The translations under genes and the position numbers were made by a program. From Rhizobium sp. BK316 (GTDB lineage: Bacteria; Pseudomonadota; Alphaproteobacteria; Rhizobiales; Rhizobiaceae): a stretch of 64,000 nucleotides of DNA. The DNA lies in NCBI RefSeq assembly GCF_014193695.1, contig NZ_JACHZR010000002.1:62001-126000 (forward strand). Direction: 5' to 3'. The first letter of the stretch is position 1; the number at the start of each line of letters is the position of its first letter. Of the stretch, positions 44,893 through 53,335 are shown piece after piece. The notes under the pieces were generated by a model. That model was given only the letters and a program-made list of their open reading frames with translations. It was not told the origin of the DNA and did no database searches.

Positions 44893-44910
44893 TGTCTATT
44901 GATATAGACA
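44893..44910. promoter_or_regulatory. PhnF operator
   Basis: Perfect inverted repeat TGTCTAT-TGAT-ATAGACA, 14 bases upstream of phnG. GntR/HutC-type regulators bind such sites, and the core TATAGAC agrees with the PhnF operator described in Mycobacterium smegmatis. Repression of the phn operon by PhnF is therefore likely. Confidence 0.75.
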
Positions 44911-44941
44911 ACCATACAAGCTATACCTATCCCTAAATCGG

Positions 44942-44963
44942 CGAAGTGACAAGCGTGTGACAC
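44942..44963 (-). promoter_or_regulatory. Pho-box-like direct repeat
   Basis: On the minus strand two 11-base units GTGTCACACGC-TTGTCACTTCG resemble the PhoB repeat CTGTCAT-N4. It lies about 65-85 bases upstream of phnG, a usual distance for PhoB activation under phosphate starvation. Confidence 0.55.
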
Positions 44964-44993
44964 GGCGCGCCCGAATTGGCTGGGTGGGGTGCA

Positions 44994-45731
44994 ATGGCAG
45001 GAATAAAGCAGGTGCAGCGGCAGACGGGCGTGGCGCTCTGGCGGCAGATCGCCGACAGGATCCGCGAGGCAATCGGCAGCGGGACCTATGACGAAACGGG
45101 CATGGTGCCGCCGGAAACGGTCTTGGCGCTGCAGTTCGGGGTCAACAGGCATACCGTGCGCAGCGCGCTCGCCGCGCTTGCCCAGGAGGGCATCGTACGC
45201 GCGGTGCAGGGTCGTGGCACGCTGATCGAGCGCAAGGAACGCCTGAATTTTCCGATCAGCCGCCGCACCCGCTTCACCGATGGTATCAGGGATCAGGCGC
45301 GCGAGACGCGCTCGCTCCTGCTTGGCCATGCCGAGGAGGAGGCGGATTCAGAGGTGGCCCGCTGGCTGCACCTGGAGCAAGGCACGCCGGTGATCCGGCT
45401 GGAAACGGTGCGCGAAGCAGATAAACGTCCGGTTTCCCGCGCCACGAGCTGGTTCCCGGCCGCGCGCTTTGCCGGTATCGGCGAAGCCTACCGGACGGCG
45501 GGATCCATCACCAAGGCCTTTGTCGCCCTCGGCTTGTCGGATTATGTGCGCGCCACGACGGAGATCACTGCCGCTCACGCCGATTCCGGCGATATCGCCG
45601 ATCTGGGACTGACGCCGGGTGCGGTCCTCCTGATCACCAAGGCACTGAACACCGATCTGGAGGGCGTGCCGGTGCAATATTCGATCAGCCGTTTTGCCGC
45701 CGATCGCGTCCAGTTCACCATCGAAAACTGA
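44994..45731 (+). CDS. phnF: GntR family phosphonate regulator PhnF
   Basis: A 245-residue regulator with a GntR winged helix (about 10-75, VALWRQIADRIREAIGSG, RHTVRSALAALAQEGI) and a UTRA ligand-binding domain (about 95-240). Divergent from the phn operon with a 114-base gap that holds a perfect operator. Starts at ATG 44994 after GGTGGGG; a TTG further upstream is less likely. Confidence 0.95.
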   Translation: MAGIKQVQRQTGVALWRQIADRIREAIGSGTYDETGMVPPETVLALQFGVNRHTVRSALAALAQEGIVRAVQGRGTLIERKERLNFPISRRTRFTDGIRDQARETRSLLLGHAEEEADSEVARWLHLEQGTPVIRLETVREADKRPVSRATSWFPAARFAGIGEAYRTAGSITKAFVALGLSDYVRATTEITAAHADSGDIADLGLTPGAVLLITKALNTDLEGVPVQYSISRFAADRVQFTIEN

Positions 45732-45738
45732 AAATGAA

Positions 45739-45758
45739 AAGGCCGCGAACCCGGCCTT
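45739..45758. terminator. Weak terminator between phnF and gpmA
   Basis: Stem AAGGCCG (45739-45745) and CGGCCTT (45752-45758). T-rich only on the minus strand, TTTTCATTTTC, so it may serve gpmA. Confidence 0.55.
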
Positions 45759-45783
45759 GAACTCTATCGATGCCTGATCGCGA

Positions 45784-46419
45784 TCAGTGCGCGCCGGACA
45801 TGTCGCCGAGCACTTCCTTGGAAGCGACGGTGGAATCGGCCTTCAGCTTGTAGACCATCGGCACGCCGGTCGCGAGATTGAGCGACAGAACCTGCTCGCG
45901 GGTGAGTTTGTCGAGAACCATGACGAGCGAACGAAGCGAATTGCCGTGCGCGGCGACCAGCACCTTTTCGCCACGCAGGACGCGCGGAAGGATTTCCGTC
46001 AGATAGTAAGGCCAGACGCGGGCGCCGGTGTCGCGCAGGCTTTCGCCGCCCGGAGGCGGAACGTCATAGGAGCGGCGCCAGACATGCACCTGCTCTTCGC
46101 CCCACTTGGCACGCGCGTCATCCTTGTTGAGGCCGGAGAGATCGCCGTAGTCGCGCTCGTTCAGCGCCTGGTCGCGGATCGTCTCGAGATCGGGCTGGCC
46201 GACCTTGTCGAGGACGAGCTTCAGCGTGTGCTGGGCGCGCACCAGCGCAGAGGTGAAGGCGATATCGAACTTGATGCCGTAGTCGGCAAGCGCCTGGCCG
46301 CCGGCCGTGGCTTCCTGGATGCCGAGCTCGGTCAGATCGGGGTCCTTCCAGCCGGTGAAGAGATTCTTGAGATTCCAGTCGCTCTGGCCGTGACGAACGA
46401 GGACGAGGGTACCGCTCAT
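45784..46419 (-). CDS. gpmA: 2,3-bisphosphoglycerate-dependent phosphoglycerate mutase
   Basis: Interconverts 3- and 2-phosphoglycerate. 211 residues: RHG motif [10 protein letters not shown] (His10 phospho-acceptor), [14 protein letters not shown] (about 84), PPPGGESL and VAAHGNSLR (second His, about 157). Start ATG 46419 follows GGAGG. dapB lies 22 bases upstream. Confidence 0.96.
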   Translation of the reverse strand: MSGTLVLVRHGQSDWNLKNLFTGWKDPDLTELGIQEATAGGQALADYGIKFDIAFTSALVRAQHTLKLVLDKVGQPDLETIRDQALNERDYGDLSGLNKDDARAKWGEEQVHVWRRSYDVPPPGGESLRDTGARVWPYYLTEILPRVLRGEKVLVAAHGNSLRSLVMVLDKLTREQVLSLNLATGVPMVYKLKADSTVASKEVLGDMSGAH

Positions 46420-46441
46420 GAAAAATGCCTCCGAGAAATGG

Positions 46442-47266
46442 TCAATGGGAAGAAAGCCCGAGAACGTCGAGCATGGAATAGAGCCCCGGCTTCTTGTCGC
46501 GCGCCCAAAGGGCTGCCTTGATGGCGCCACGCGCAAAGATCGAACGGTCGGTCGCACTGTGAGACAGAGTGACGGTCTCGCCTTCGCCGGCAAAGAGGAC
46601 GGAATGCTCGCCGATGACGGAACCGCCGCGCAATGTCGCAAAGCCGATCGTGCCGGCTTCCCGCGCGCCGGTATGGCCGTCACGCACACGTACCGATTTT
46701 GAGCCAAGATCGATGTTGCGGCCCTTCGCCGCCGCCTCGCCGAGCAGCAATGCCGTACCCGAGGGCGCATCGACTTTGCGCTTGTGATGCATTTCGAGAA
46801 CCTCGATATCCCAGTCGGCCGGGTCGAGCGCCTGTGCGGCCTGCTGCACGAGGACGCTGAGCAAATTGACGCCGAGGCTCATATTGCCAGATTTGACGAT
46901 GCGGGCATGGCGCGCGGCCGCCGCAATCTTCTGATCGTCCTCCTGCGAGCAGCCGGTCGTACCGACGACATGAACGATGCGGGCCTGCGCAGCGAGACCG
47001 GCAAATTCGATGGAGCCGGCGGGCGAGGTAAAGTCCAGCACGCCCTCGGCATGCAGGAATGCTGACAGCGGATCGTCGCCGACAATGACGCCGGTTGCTC
47101 CGAGCCCGGCGATTTCACCGGCATCCGTGCCGATGAAGGGCGAGCCGGGACGCTCGATCGCTGCGTGCAGCGTCACACCGTCGATGGAATGGATGAGACG
47201 GATGAGCGTCTGACCCATGCGCCCCGCTGCTCCAACCACCACCAGTTTCATCGCAGCGTAGCTCAT
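46442..47266 (-). CDS. dapB: 4-hydroxy-tetrahydrodipicolinate reductase
   Basis: Lysine and diaminopimelate synthesis step. The 274-residue protein has the Rossmann start [14 protein letters not shown], the GTTG loop and the signature [16 protein letters not shown] (about 160), containing the catalytic His-His and Lys. The two starts 47266 and 47251 are both possible. Located between the MsbA-type exporter and gpmA on the same strand. Confidence 0.97.
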   Translation of the reverse strand: MSYAAMKLVVVGAAGRMGQTLIRLIHSIDGVTLHAAIERPGSPFIGTDAGEIAGLGATGVIVGDDPLSAFLHAEGVLDFTSPAGSIEFAGLAAQARIVHVVGTTGCSQEDDQKIAAAARHARIVKSGNMSLGVNLLSVLVQQAAQALDPADWDIEVLEMHHKRKVDAPSGTALLLGEAAAKGRNIDLGSKSVRVRDGHTGAREAGTIGFATLRGGSVIGEHSVLFAGEGETVTLSHSATDRSIFARGAIKAALWARDKKPGLYSMLDVLGLSSH

Positions 47267-47283
47267 GTCAGTCCATATCCCGA

Positions 47284-49071
47284 TCAGTATGAATCAGAAG
47301 CCGAAGGCCTCTGCAGATTGTTGAGGCGAGCGTAAAGTCCGTTGCTGACCTTCGCAAGCGTCTCGTGATTGCCTTCTTCGACGACACGGCCCTGCTGCAT
47401 CACGATGATCTTGTCGGCGCGCACGACGGTCGAAAGCCGATGAGCAATGACGACGACCGTTCGGCCGGTCATGGCTTCGTCGAGCGCCTTCTGCACGGCC
47501 GCTTCCGATTCCGTATCGAGTGCCGAGGTCGCCTCGTCGAGAAGCAGGATCGGCGCGTTGCGCACCAGCGCACGGGCGATCGAAAGCCGCTGGCGCTGGC
47601 CGCCGGAAAGCGTCACGCCGTTTTCGCCGACGGGCGTATCGTAGCCCTGCGGCTGCGCGAGGATGAAGTCATGCGCATAGGCAAGCCGCGCCGCCTTCTC
47701 GATATCCTCGTCGGTCGCTTCCGGACGGCCGTAACGGATATTGTCGCGGATCGTGCCTTCGAAGAGATAGGGCTGCTGCGAGACATAGGCGAGCTGCCGG
47801 CGCAGCGACTGCTTGGTGATATGGGCGATATCCTGTCCGTCGATCAGGATCTCGCCTTCCTTCGGATCGTAGAAGCGCGGAATGAGGCTGATGACGGTGG
47901 ATTTGCCGGCGCCCGAAGGACCGACGAGCGCCGTCGTCTTGCCGCCTTCGGCCGTCAGCGTCACGCCGTCAAGCACGCTTTCATTGCCATAGGCGAAGGA
48001 GACGTTGCGGAATTCGATCTTCGCTTCGGTGACAACAAGCGGCTTGGCATCCGACAGGTCGCGCTGGCGCGGTTCCATGTCGAGCAGTTCGTAGATCATC
48101 CGGGCGTTGACGACGGCGCGCTCCATCTGCACCTGCAGGCGAGCAAGGCGCCGGGCCGGATCGTAAGCGAGAAGCAATGCCGTGACGAAGGAGAAGAAGG
48201 CGCCTGGCGGTACGCCCTGATAGATCGAGCGATAGGCGGCATAGGCAAGCACGCTCGCGACGGCAAAGCCGGCAAAGCTCTCCGTCAGCGGCGAGGTACG
48301 CTCGGAAAGCCGCGCGATGCGGTTTGCCCGGCCCTCGGCGGCGCCGATCAGCTTGTTGACCTTGTTCTCCAGCGCCTCTTCCATCGTGAAGGCCTTCACG
48401 ATGGAAATGCCCTGGATCGTCTCCTGCATGGCGCCGAGAACGTGGCTGTTGAGGTCGACGGCCTCGCGGGTGGCCGAGCGCAGGCGTTTGGAAACGTAGC
48501 GCAGTGCATAAAGCAGCGGCGGCGCCAGAATGAAGACGGCAAGGCTCAGCAGCGGATCCTGCAGCACCATGACGCCGATCAGCGAGACGAAGGTCAGGAG
48601 ATCGCGCACCGTCGAGGTGATGGTGAGGTTTAGCACGTCGCGGATGCCGCTGACATTCTGGCTGACCTGTGCGGCGATTTGGGCCGAGCGCGCCTCGTTG
48701 AAGTAGCCGACGGAAAGCGTCATCAGGTGCGAATAGAGCCGGCGCTGGTAGCGCGCGACGATGTCGTTGCCGATCCGCGACAGCGCCACACCCTGTCCGT
48801 AGCTCGCAAAACCGCGCAGCATGAAGGCGATGAAAATGGAAAGACAGATGATCCAGACGACGTCCGCGCGCCGGTTGGCGAAGGCCTCATCGATGATCGC
48901 CCGCATAATCCAGGCGGTAAATGCCGTCGAAAGTGCCACGATGACAAGGCAGGAGATCGCGAAAACATAGCCCCAGAGATGGTCCCGGCCGTTTTCCGCA
49001 ATGATGCGTTTCAGGATTCCGGTCACGGTATCGCTGTTGACGTGTGGCTTTCTGCTGTCGGCGGCTTCCAA
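47284..49071 (-). CDS. ABC transporter with fused permease and ATPase (MsbA/lipid exporter type)
   Basis: Half-transporter of 595 residues: six membrane helices (about 30-300) and a nucleotide-binding domain with Walker [14 protein letters not shown] (about 375), signature [15 protein letters not shown] (about 480), Walker [13 protein letters not shown] (about 500) and the H-loop AHRLSTV. Homodimer flipping lipids or drugs, probably lipid A core. TTG 49071 ([10 protein letters not shown]) has AGGAAG seven bases upstream; ATG 49119 would add 16 residues but has no ribosome site. Confidence 0.92.
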   Translation of the reverse strand: MEAADSRKPHVNSDTVTGILKRIIAENGRDHLWGYVFAISCLVIVALSTAFTAWIMRAIIDEAFANRRADVVWIICLSIFIAFMLRGFASYGQGVALSRIGNDIVARYQRRLYSHLMTLSVGYFNEARSAQIAAQVSQNVSGIRDVLNLTITSTVRDLLTFVSLIGVMVLQDPLLSLAVFILAPPLLYALRYVSKRLRSATREAVDLNSHVLGAMQETIQGISIVKAFTMEEALENKVNKLIGAAEGRANRIARLSERTSPLTESFAGFAVASVLAYAAYRSIYQGVPPGAFFSFVTALLLAYDPARRLARLQVQMERAVVNARMIYELLDMEPRQRDLSDAKPLVVTEAKIEFRNVSFAYGNESVLDGVTLTAEGGKTTALVGPSGAGKSTVISLIPRFYDPKEGEILIDGQDIAHITKQSLRRQLAYVSQQPYLFEGTIRDNIRYGRPEATDEDIEKAARLAYAHDFILAQPQGYDTPVGENGVTLSGGQRQRLSIARALVRNAPILLLDEATSALDTESEAAVQKALDEAMTGRTVVVIAHRLSTVVRADKIIVMQQGRVVEEGNHETLAKVSNGLYARLNNLQRPSASDSY

Positions 49072-49156
49072 AAATAGGCTTCCTGTCTCGGGGCTGCATG
49101 CCACAGGCGCGGCGCGCATATGCGCGGGCTCTATAAAGAGTTGAGGGGGCTTTGGC

Positions 49157-49212
49157 TAGAGCGCCGTGCGCCCCATCGGGGCGCGCAAAGGGCGCTCTAA
49201 CGCCTTGAAACT
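49157..49212. repeat. RIME-like element, partial copy
   Basis: Only the first palindrome is present: AGAGCG ... TGCGCCCC-AT-CGGGGCGCG ... CGCTCT followed by AACGCCTTGAAA, corresponding to the left half of copies 1 and 2. The second palindrome is missing. Located between glk and the exporter gene. Confidence 0.7.
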
Positions 49213-49223
49213 ATGCTTCAGGC

Positions 49224-50240
49224 TCAGGCTCGCCAGCGCCGTCCATCCGTCGAAAGGCCGAAGTTTGCAGGCATGCGTGCATAGGAAGAAAGCCCGGCAA
49301 GAGCAGCCAGCGGATGCGTCACGACATAGGTCGGGATCGTGCGCAGCAAGGCCGAATGCGGCGCCTTGTCTTCGAATGCGGCCCGGAATTCAGGCTTTTT
49401 CAGTGCCGGAAGGATCTTCTGGGAGATGCCCCCCGACAGGTAGACGCCGCCGCGGGCCATGAACACCAGCGCCATATCGCCCGCCACGCGGCCGAGATAG
49501 GTGGCAAACAGCGAGACGGTTTCGACGGCGACCTTGTCGCTGCCGACGAGCGCATGCGACGTGATGTCCGCCGGGTCGCTCATGGTCGGCTCAATACCGT
49601 CGGCCGTGCAGATGGCGCGGTAAAGATTGACGATGCCGCGGCCGCAAAGGATCTGCTCGGCCGAAATGCGGCCCTCGATGGTCTCGACATGCGGGAAGAT
49701 TTCATAGTCGCGCTTGCTGCGCGGCCCGAGGTCGACATGCCCGCCTTCGCCCGGAACCGGAATCCAGGTCGACTGGGTATGGACCAGACCGCCGACGCCG
49801 AGGCCGGTGCCGGGTCCGAGAACGACGCGGGAGGCCACCATGTCACCCGAAGCGTTGCCGATGCGTTCGCGATTGTCGTCGGAAAGTGCCGCGATCGCCA
49901 GCGCCTGCGCTTCAAAATCGTTGACGACGAGCACATCAACGAGGCCGAGGCCCTCGATCATCCTTTTCGGGCGCACCACCCAAGGGCAGTTGGTCAGCGG
50001 GATTTCATCGGCCTTGATCGGGCCGGCGACGGCAAGGATCGCGGCGCGCGGCTGCACGGAAGTCTTGTCGAGCACACCCTTCTGGATCGCCTCGTCGATC
50101 GTCTCGTAATCGGCCGTGCGCACATTGGGAAACTGCTTCGGCTCCGCATAGGCATCCGTCAGGATGGAGAAGCGGGCATTCGTGCCACCGATGTCGCCGA
50201 TCAGGATCGGAAAGGGCAAAGGAGTAGAGGATGCAGTCAT
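49224..50240 (-). CDS. glk: Glucokinase
   Basis: Phosphorylates glucose to glucose 6-phosphate. The 338-residue ROK-distinct glucokinase has the phosphate loop [13 protein letters not shown] (about 14-26), [13 protein letters not shown] (about 105; catalytic Asp), [12 protein letters not shown] (about 148) and [10 protein letters not shown]. Length and motif order match bacterial Glk. mgsA is just upstream by 28 bases. Confidence 0.96.
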   Translation of the reverse strand: MTASSTPLPFPILIGDIGGTNARFSILTDAYAEPKQFPNVRTADYETIDEAIQKGVLDKTSVQPRAAILAVAGPIKADEIPLTNCPWVVRPKRMIEGLGLVDVLVVNDFEAQALAIAALSDDNRERIGNASGDMVASRVVLGPGTGLGVGGLVHTQSTWIPVPGEGGHVDLGPRSKRDYEIFPHVETIEGRISAEQILCGRGIVNLYRAICTADGIEPTMSDPADITSHALVGSDKVAVETVSLFATYLGRVAGDMALVFMARGGVYLSGGISQKILPALKKPEFRAAFEDKAPHSALLRTIPTYVVTHPLAALAGLSSYARMPANFGLSTDGRRWRA

Positions 50241-50268
50241 GGCCGGTTCCGTGCTGTAGCCCGAGAAA

Positions 50269-50649
50269 TCAGGCGTTGAGGGTAGGGAGAAGCTTTTCGG
50301 CTGTCGACTCGTTCAGCGCCATCGGAATGTCGTACACGATCGCAAGCCGCATCAGCGCCTTCACATCGACATCATGCGGCATCGGCGTCAGCGGGTCCAC
50401 GAAGAAGATCAGGGCGCTGACCTCGCCGGTAGAGATCAGTGCGCCGATCTGCTGGTCGCCGCCGAGCGGGCCGCTCTTCAGCCGCGTCACGTGAAGGTCG
50501 GGAACCGCGTCGAGCACGCGCCCGCCCGTCGTGCCGGTGGCGACGATTTTCCATTGGGCGAGGAGATCCCTGTTGCGGCGGGCAAACTCCGCCATCTCGT
50601 CCTTCTTCTGGTCATGCGCAATCAATGCGAGGCATTTGTCGCCGGCCAT
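50269..50649 (-). CDS. mgsA: Methylglyoxal synthase
   Basis: Converts dihydroxyacetone phosphate to methylglyoxal, a bypass under phosphate limitation. The 126-residue protein has LIAHDQKK (about 10-17), [11 protein letters not shown] (about 59-69) with the catalytic Asp, and [18 protein letters not shown] (about 83-100). GGAG is nine bases before ATG 50649; ATG 50664 is an alternative. Sits with glk, so both act around upper glycolysis. Confidence 0.95.
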   Translation of the reverse strand: MAGDKCLALIAHDQKKDEMAEFARRNRDLLAQWKIVATGTTGGRVLDAVPDLHVTRLKSGPLGGDQQIGALISTGEVSALIFFVDPLTPMPHDVDVKALMRLAIVYDIPMALNESTAEKLLPTLNA

Positions 50650-50753
50650 GAACGGGTTCTCCATGCGCGTAATTCAATCGATTTGACCGCTTCTACACCA
50701 GGCGTTTGTGATTTGAAAGACAGCCGCCCGCCCGCCTGTTCAGCCTATCAAGC

Positions 50754-51866
50754 CTATTGCACGACCGGCTTGTCGTTCGGAACCGGGCCGACGGAAGGAA
50801 GCGCGCTGCCGGTATCGACAGGGGGTGCCGCCGCCGGGGCTGCCGTCAGCGCGCTCGCCGCGGAAGGGCCGCCATAGGTCCCGGCTTCCGTAGAGGCGAC
50901 GGACGGGGCATCGACAACGGCAGAGCAGGCCTTCGGCAGGTCGGAGACCATGACCTCACGCGGCGGCTTCGGCGGCTTTGCACTCGGCTTCGGTGCCGCC
51001 CACGGCTCTTTCGTAAACCACCAGGCGAGCGACTTGTCGCAGCCGTCGCCGGCCGCCACCGGCGCCTGCCCTGTGCAGCCCTTGGCACCAACAGGGCATT
51101 TCATGCGGATGTGGAAATGCGAATCGTGCCCGTATACGGGCCTGAGCTTGCCGAGATTGGTGCGGTCGCCCGTCCAGGTATCGCACATTTTCTTCTTGAT
51201 CGCCGGGTTGACGAAGATGCGCTCGACCTGCGGATAGCTTGCCGCCAGCATCAGGAGTTCCGCCCGCTGCTTGCTCCACACTTTCGGGTCGACGGTCAGA
51301 AATTTGTCTTTCTGCAACATGGTGGTGAAGGGCAGGTCTTCCCGCTGTTCGTAGCTCATGCGCTGCGAGGGCATGGGAGTAAACCAGACATCGGCATCCA
51401 GCCCGATCTGGTGCGAGGCATGGCCGTTGGCCATCGGCCCCCCGCGCGGCTGGGCGATATCGCCGACGAGGATGCCGGGCCAGCCGATCTTGGTGCGCGC
51501 ATCCTGCGAGAATTTTTCCAGAAGCGAAATCATCGCCGGATTGCCCCAGCGCCGGTTGCGCGACAGGCGCATCGCCTGCCAGGTCGGCCCGTCGGTCGGC
51601 AGCGCCTCGGCACCGGTCATGCAGCCCTTGGCGTAGAAGCCGATCGGCTGCGCCGGCCCCTGCGTCGGCAGTTTCTCGGAACCGAAAATCGCCTTGGCGC
51701 TGCCGGGGCTCGGCGTCTTCTGCTGTGCGCCGACATCGCCGGCGACAAGGCTTGCGCCCATTGCCCCGGCAAGCGTCAGCTTGCCAAACGTCCTGAAACC
51801 AAGCGTCAGTTTGCCGAGAGTTCTGAGAGTCTGGGCCTTGAAAGCCTGAACCAAGCTGAATGCCAT
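50754..51866 (-). CDS. mepA: Penicillin-insensitive murein endopeptidase
   Basis: Periplasmic M74 zinc peptidase of 370 residues that cleaves peptide cross-links. Catalytic motifs: NGHASHQIGLDADVW (about 150; His and Asp ligands) and GHDSHFHIRMKCP (about 255). The signal region (about 1-48) includes a duplicated unit RTLGKLTLG/RTFGKLTLA. The C-terminal 100 residues are Pro/Ala-rich. Length is longer than Escherichia coli MepA (274) because of that tail and leader. Confidence 0.95.
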   Translation of the reverse strand: MAFSLVQAFKAQTLRTLGKLTLGFRTFGKLTLAGAMGASLVAGDVGAQQKTPSPGSAKAIFGSEKLPTQGPAQPIGFYAKGCMTGAEALPTDGPTWQAMRLSRNRRWGNPAMISLLEKFSQDARTKIGWPGILVGDIAQPRGGPMANGHASHQIGLDADVWFTPMPSQRMSYEQREDLPFTTMLQKDKFLTVDPKVWSKQRAELLMLAASYPQVERIFVNPAIKKKMCDTWTGDRTNLGKLRPVYGHDSHFHIRMKCPVGAKGCTGQAPVAAGDGCDKSLAWWFTKEPWAAPKPSAKPPKPPREVMVSDLPKACSAVVDAPSVASTEAGTYGGPSAASALTAAPAAAPPVDTGSALPSVGPVPNDKPVVQ

Positions 51867-51977
51867 GCCGTTTCCTTGCCGCGCCTGCCGAAGTGATTTG
51901 CAATCGAATCTACCGTGAAAAGCAATTTTGGTGAATCGATGTTTTGGCAGGCGGCGCGGGGACGGATCGCCGCAGCG

Positions 51978-52550
51978 TCACGCGTTGGAAAGAACCTCCG
52001 CGGTTTTGCGCACGCGCGACAGGCGCGGCAGGATGCGCTCGCAGGACAGCGCGTGCATCTCGGCGGTGAAGGAGCTCATCGCATCCTCGACGGCGATGAC
52101 ACCGTAATTATGGGCAAATGCATCGCGGATCGTTGCCTCGACGCCGAAATTCGTGGCGATGCCCGTCAGGATCACGGTCTTGATGCCGCGGCGGCGAAGC
52201 TGGAGGTCCAGCTCGGTGCCGTAGAAGGCGCTCCACTGATGCTTGACGATATGGACATCGGCTGCGAGCGCAGCGATTTCCACCGGTGCCGCAAGCGCGG
52301 CCTCCGAAAGACCGCCTTCGGGGAAAACCGCCGGTTCGTCCACCGGCTGGTTGACAGCATCGGCATAGTCCGGGGAGAATCCGACGGTAACGAGGATCAC
52401 CGTCCCGCCTTCGGACGTCAGTTTCGTGGCGATCGCGGCGGTGTTCTCGATCACCTGCCGGGCGGAATGGGGCGCAAGCTGCCGGCCGATAATGAAGCCT
52501 TGCAGGTCGATGGAAATGAGTGCGGTGGTCTTCGGATCGTAAAGGGACAT
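51978..52550 (-). CDS. Isochorismatase-fold hydrolase without catalytic Cys
   Basis: A 190-residue cysteine-hydrolase-fold protein: ALISIDLQ (about 11; catalytic Asp), KHQWSAFYGTEL (about 98; Lys) and the TGIATNFGVEATIRD loop (about 130) that ends in cis-peptide-like geometry. The usual nucleophile position (TNxCVE) is Gly here, TNFGVE, as in isochorismatase-type members that act by water attack. Substrate unknown. ATG 52550 has GGAGA upstream. Divergent from a TetR gene and probably controlled by it. Confidence 0.9.
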   Translation of the reverse strand: MSLYDPKTTALISIDLQGFIIGRQLAPHSARQVIENTAAIATKLTSEGGTVILVTVGFSPDYADAVNQPVDEPAVFPEGGLSEAALAAPVEIAALAADVHIVKHQWSAFYGTELDLQLRRRGIKTVILTGIATNFGVEATIRDAFAHNYGVIAVEDAMSSFTAEMHALSCERILPRLSRVRKTAEVLSNA

Positions 52551-52574
52551 CGGGAGTCTCCGGGGAAGAAAATA

Positions 52575-52588
52575 TGAGGATATCCTCA
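52575..52588. promoter_or_regulatory. TetR operator 1
   Basis: Perfect palindrome TGAGGATATCCTCA in the 40-base gap between the divergent genes. It overlaps the GAGGA ribosome site of the TetR gene. Confidence 0.75.
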
Positions 52589-52590
52589 CA

Positions 52591-53220
52591 ATGAAAAATA
52601 CGAGGATTGCCTCACAAAAATCAAGCCCTGAACCGCAAACCCGTGTGCCGAAACGGCAGCGCGGCCATGAACGCGTCGCGACCCTGCTCGAAGCGGCAGC
52701 CAGGGTCTTTCTCGAAAAAGGCTATGACGCTGCGACCATGACGGAGATTGCTGCGGCCGCGAACTCTTCGATCGGTTCGCTCTATCAGTTCTTTCCGACC
52801 AAGCCTCTGCTTGCCGAGGCGCTGCATATCGATCGCCTGCAGCGTCTGAACAGCGGGCTCGCCGAACTCGCGGAAAAGACCAGGGGGAAGAGTGCTGCCG
52901 AAATCGGCGATGCGATTTTCACGCGGCTCGGCCGCTTCATCGAGGATCATCCGGAATTTCCGGTTCTCGCAGCTAGGCGCGATGTGCCCAAGGAACGCAA
53001 GGCGAAATCGCGCGCGGAGCTTCGCGCCAGCATCGCCGCACTCCTGAAGAATGCTGAACCGTCGGTCGAGCGCGATGTCGATCTCCTGGGCGCCCTCGTC
53101 CTGGAGCTGCTGCGCATCGTCGTCGCGGCCGCCAACGACCCCGACGGCTCGGGCGATCCGCGCCTGGTCGGAGAGCTGCGCCGCATGCTCCGCAAGCGTC
53201 TCGAGGAAGTGACGCCCTGA
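52591..53220 (+). CDS. TetR/AcrR family transcriptional regulator
   Basis: A 209-residue repressor with an N-terminal HTH (about 25-80, ATMTEIAAAANSSIGSLYQFF) preceded by a basic arm (RVPKRQRGHER), and a helical ligand-binding C-terminus. The start codon is three bases after an operator; a second half-match lies in codons 4-8. Likely autoregulated and controlling the divergent isochorismatase-fold gene. Confidence 0.93.
   Translation: MKNTRIASQKSSPEPQTRVPKRQRGHERVATLLEAAARVFLEKGYDAATMTEIAAAANSSIGSLYQFFPTKPLLAEALHIDRLQRLNSGLAELAEKTRGKSAAEIGDAIFTRLGRFIEDHPEFPVLAARRDVPKERKAKSRAELRASIAALLKNAEPSVERDVDLLGALVLELLRIVVAAANDPDGSGDPRLVGELRRMLRKRLEEVTP
52601..52614. promoter_or_regulatory. TetR operator 2, inside the regulator's coding start
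   Basis: CGAGGATTGCCTCA matches operator 1 at 11 of 14 positions. Centre-to-centre spacing is 26 bases. It overlaps the first codons of the TetR gene. Confidence 0.55.
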
Positions 53221-53335
53221 CCTCCGCTGGTAAGGTCAAAATTTCGCGAGCCCGGTAAAAAACAAAGTCTTTCCTGTTTTTCGCCTGCATTTCTCGTATT
53301 GTCGGAGAAGGCTAATAACAGGGGAAGAATGAATA

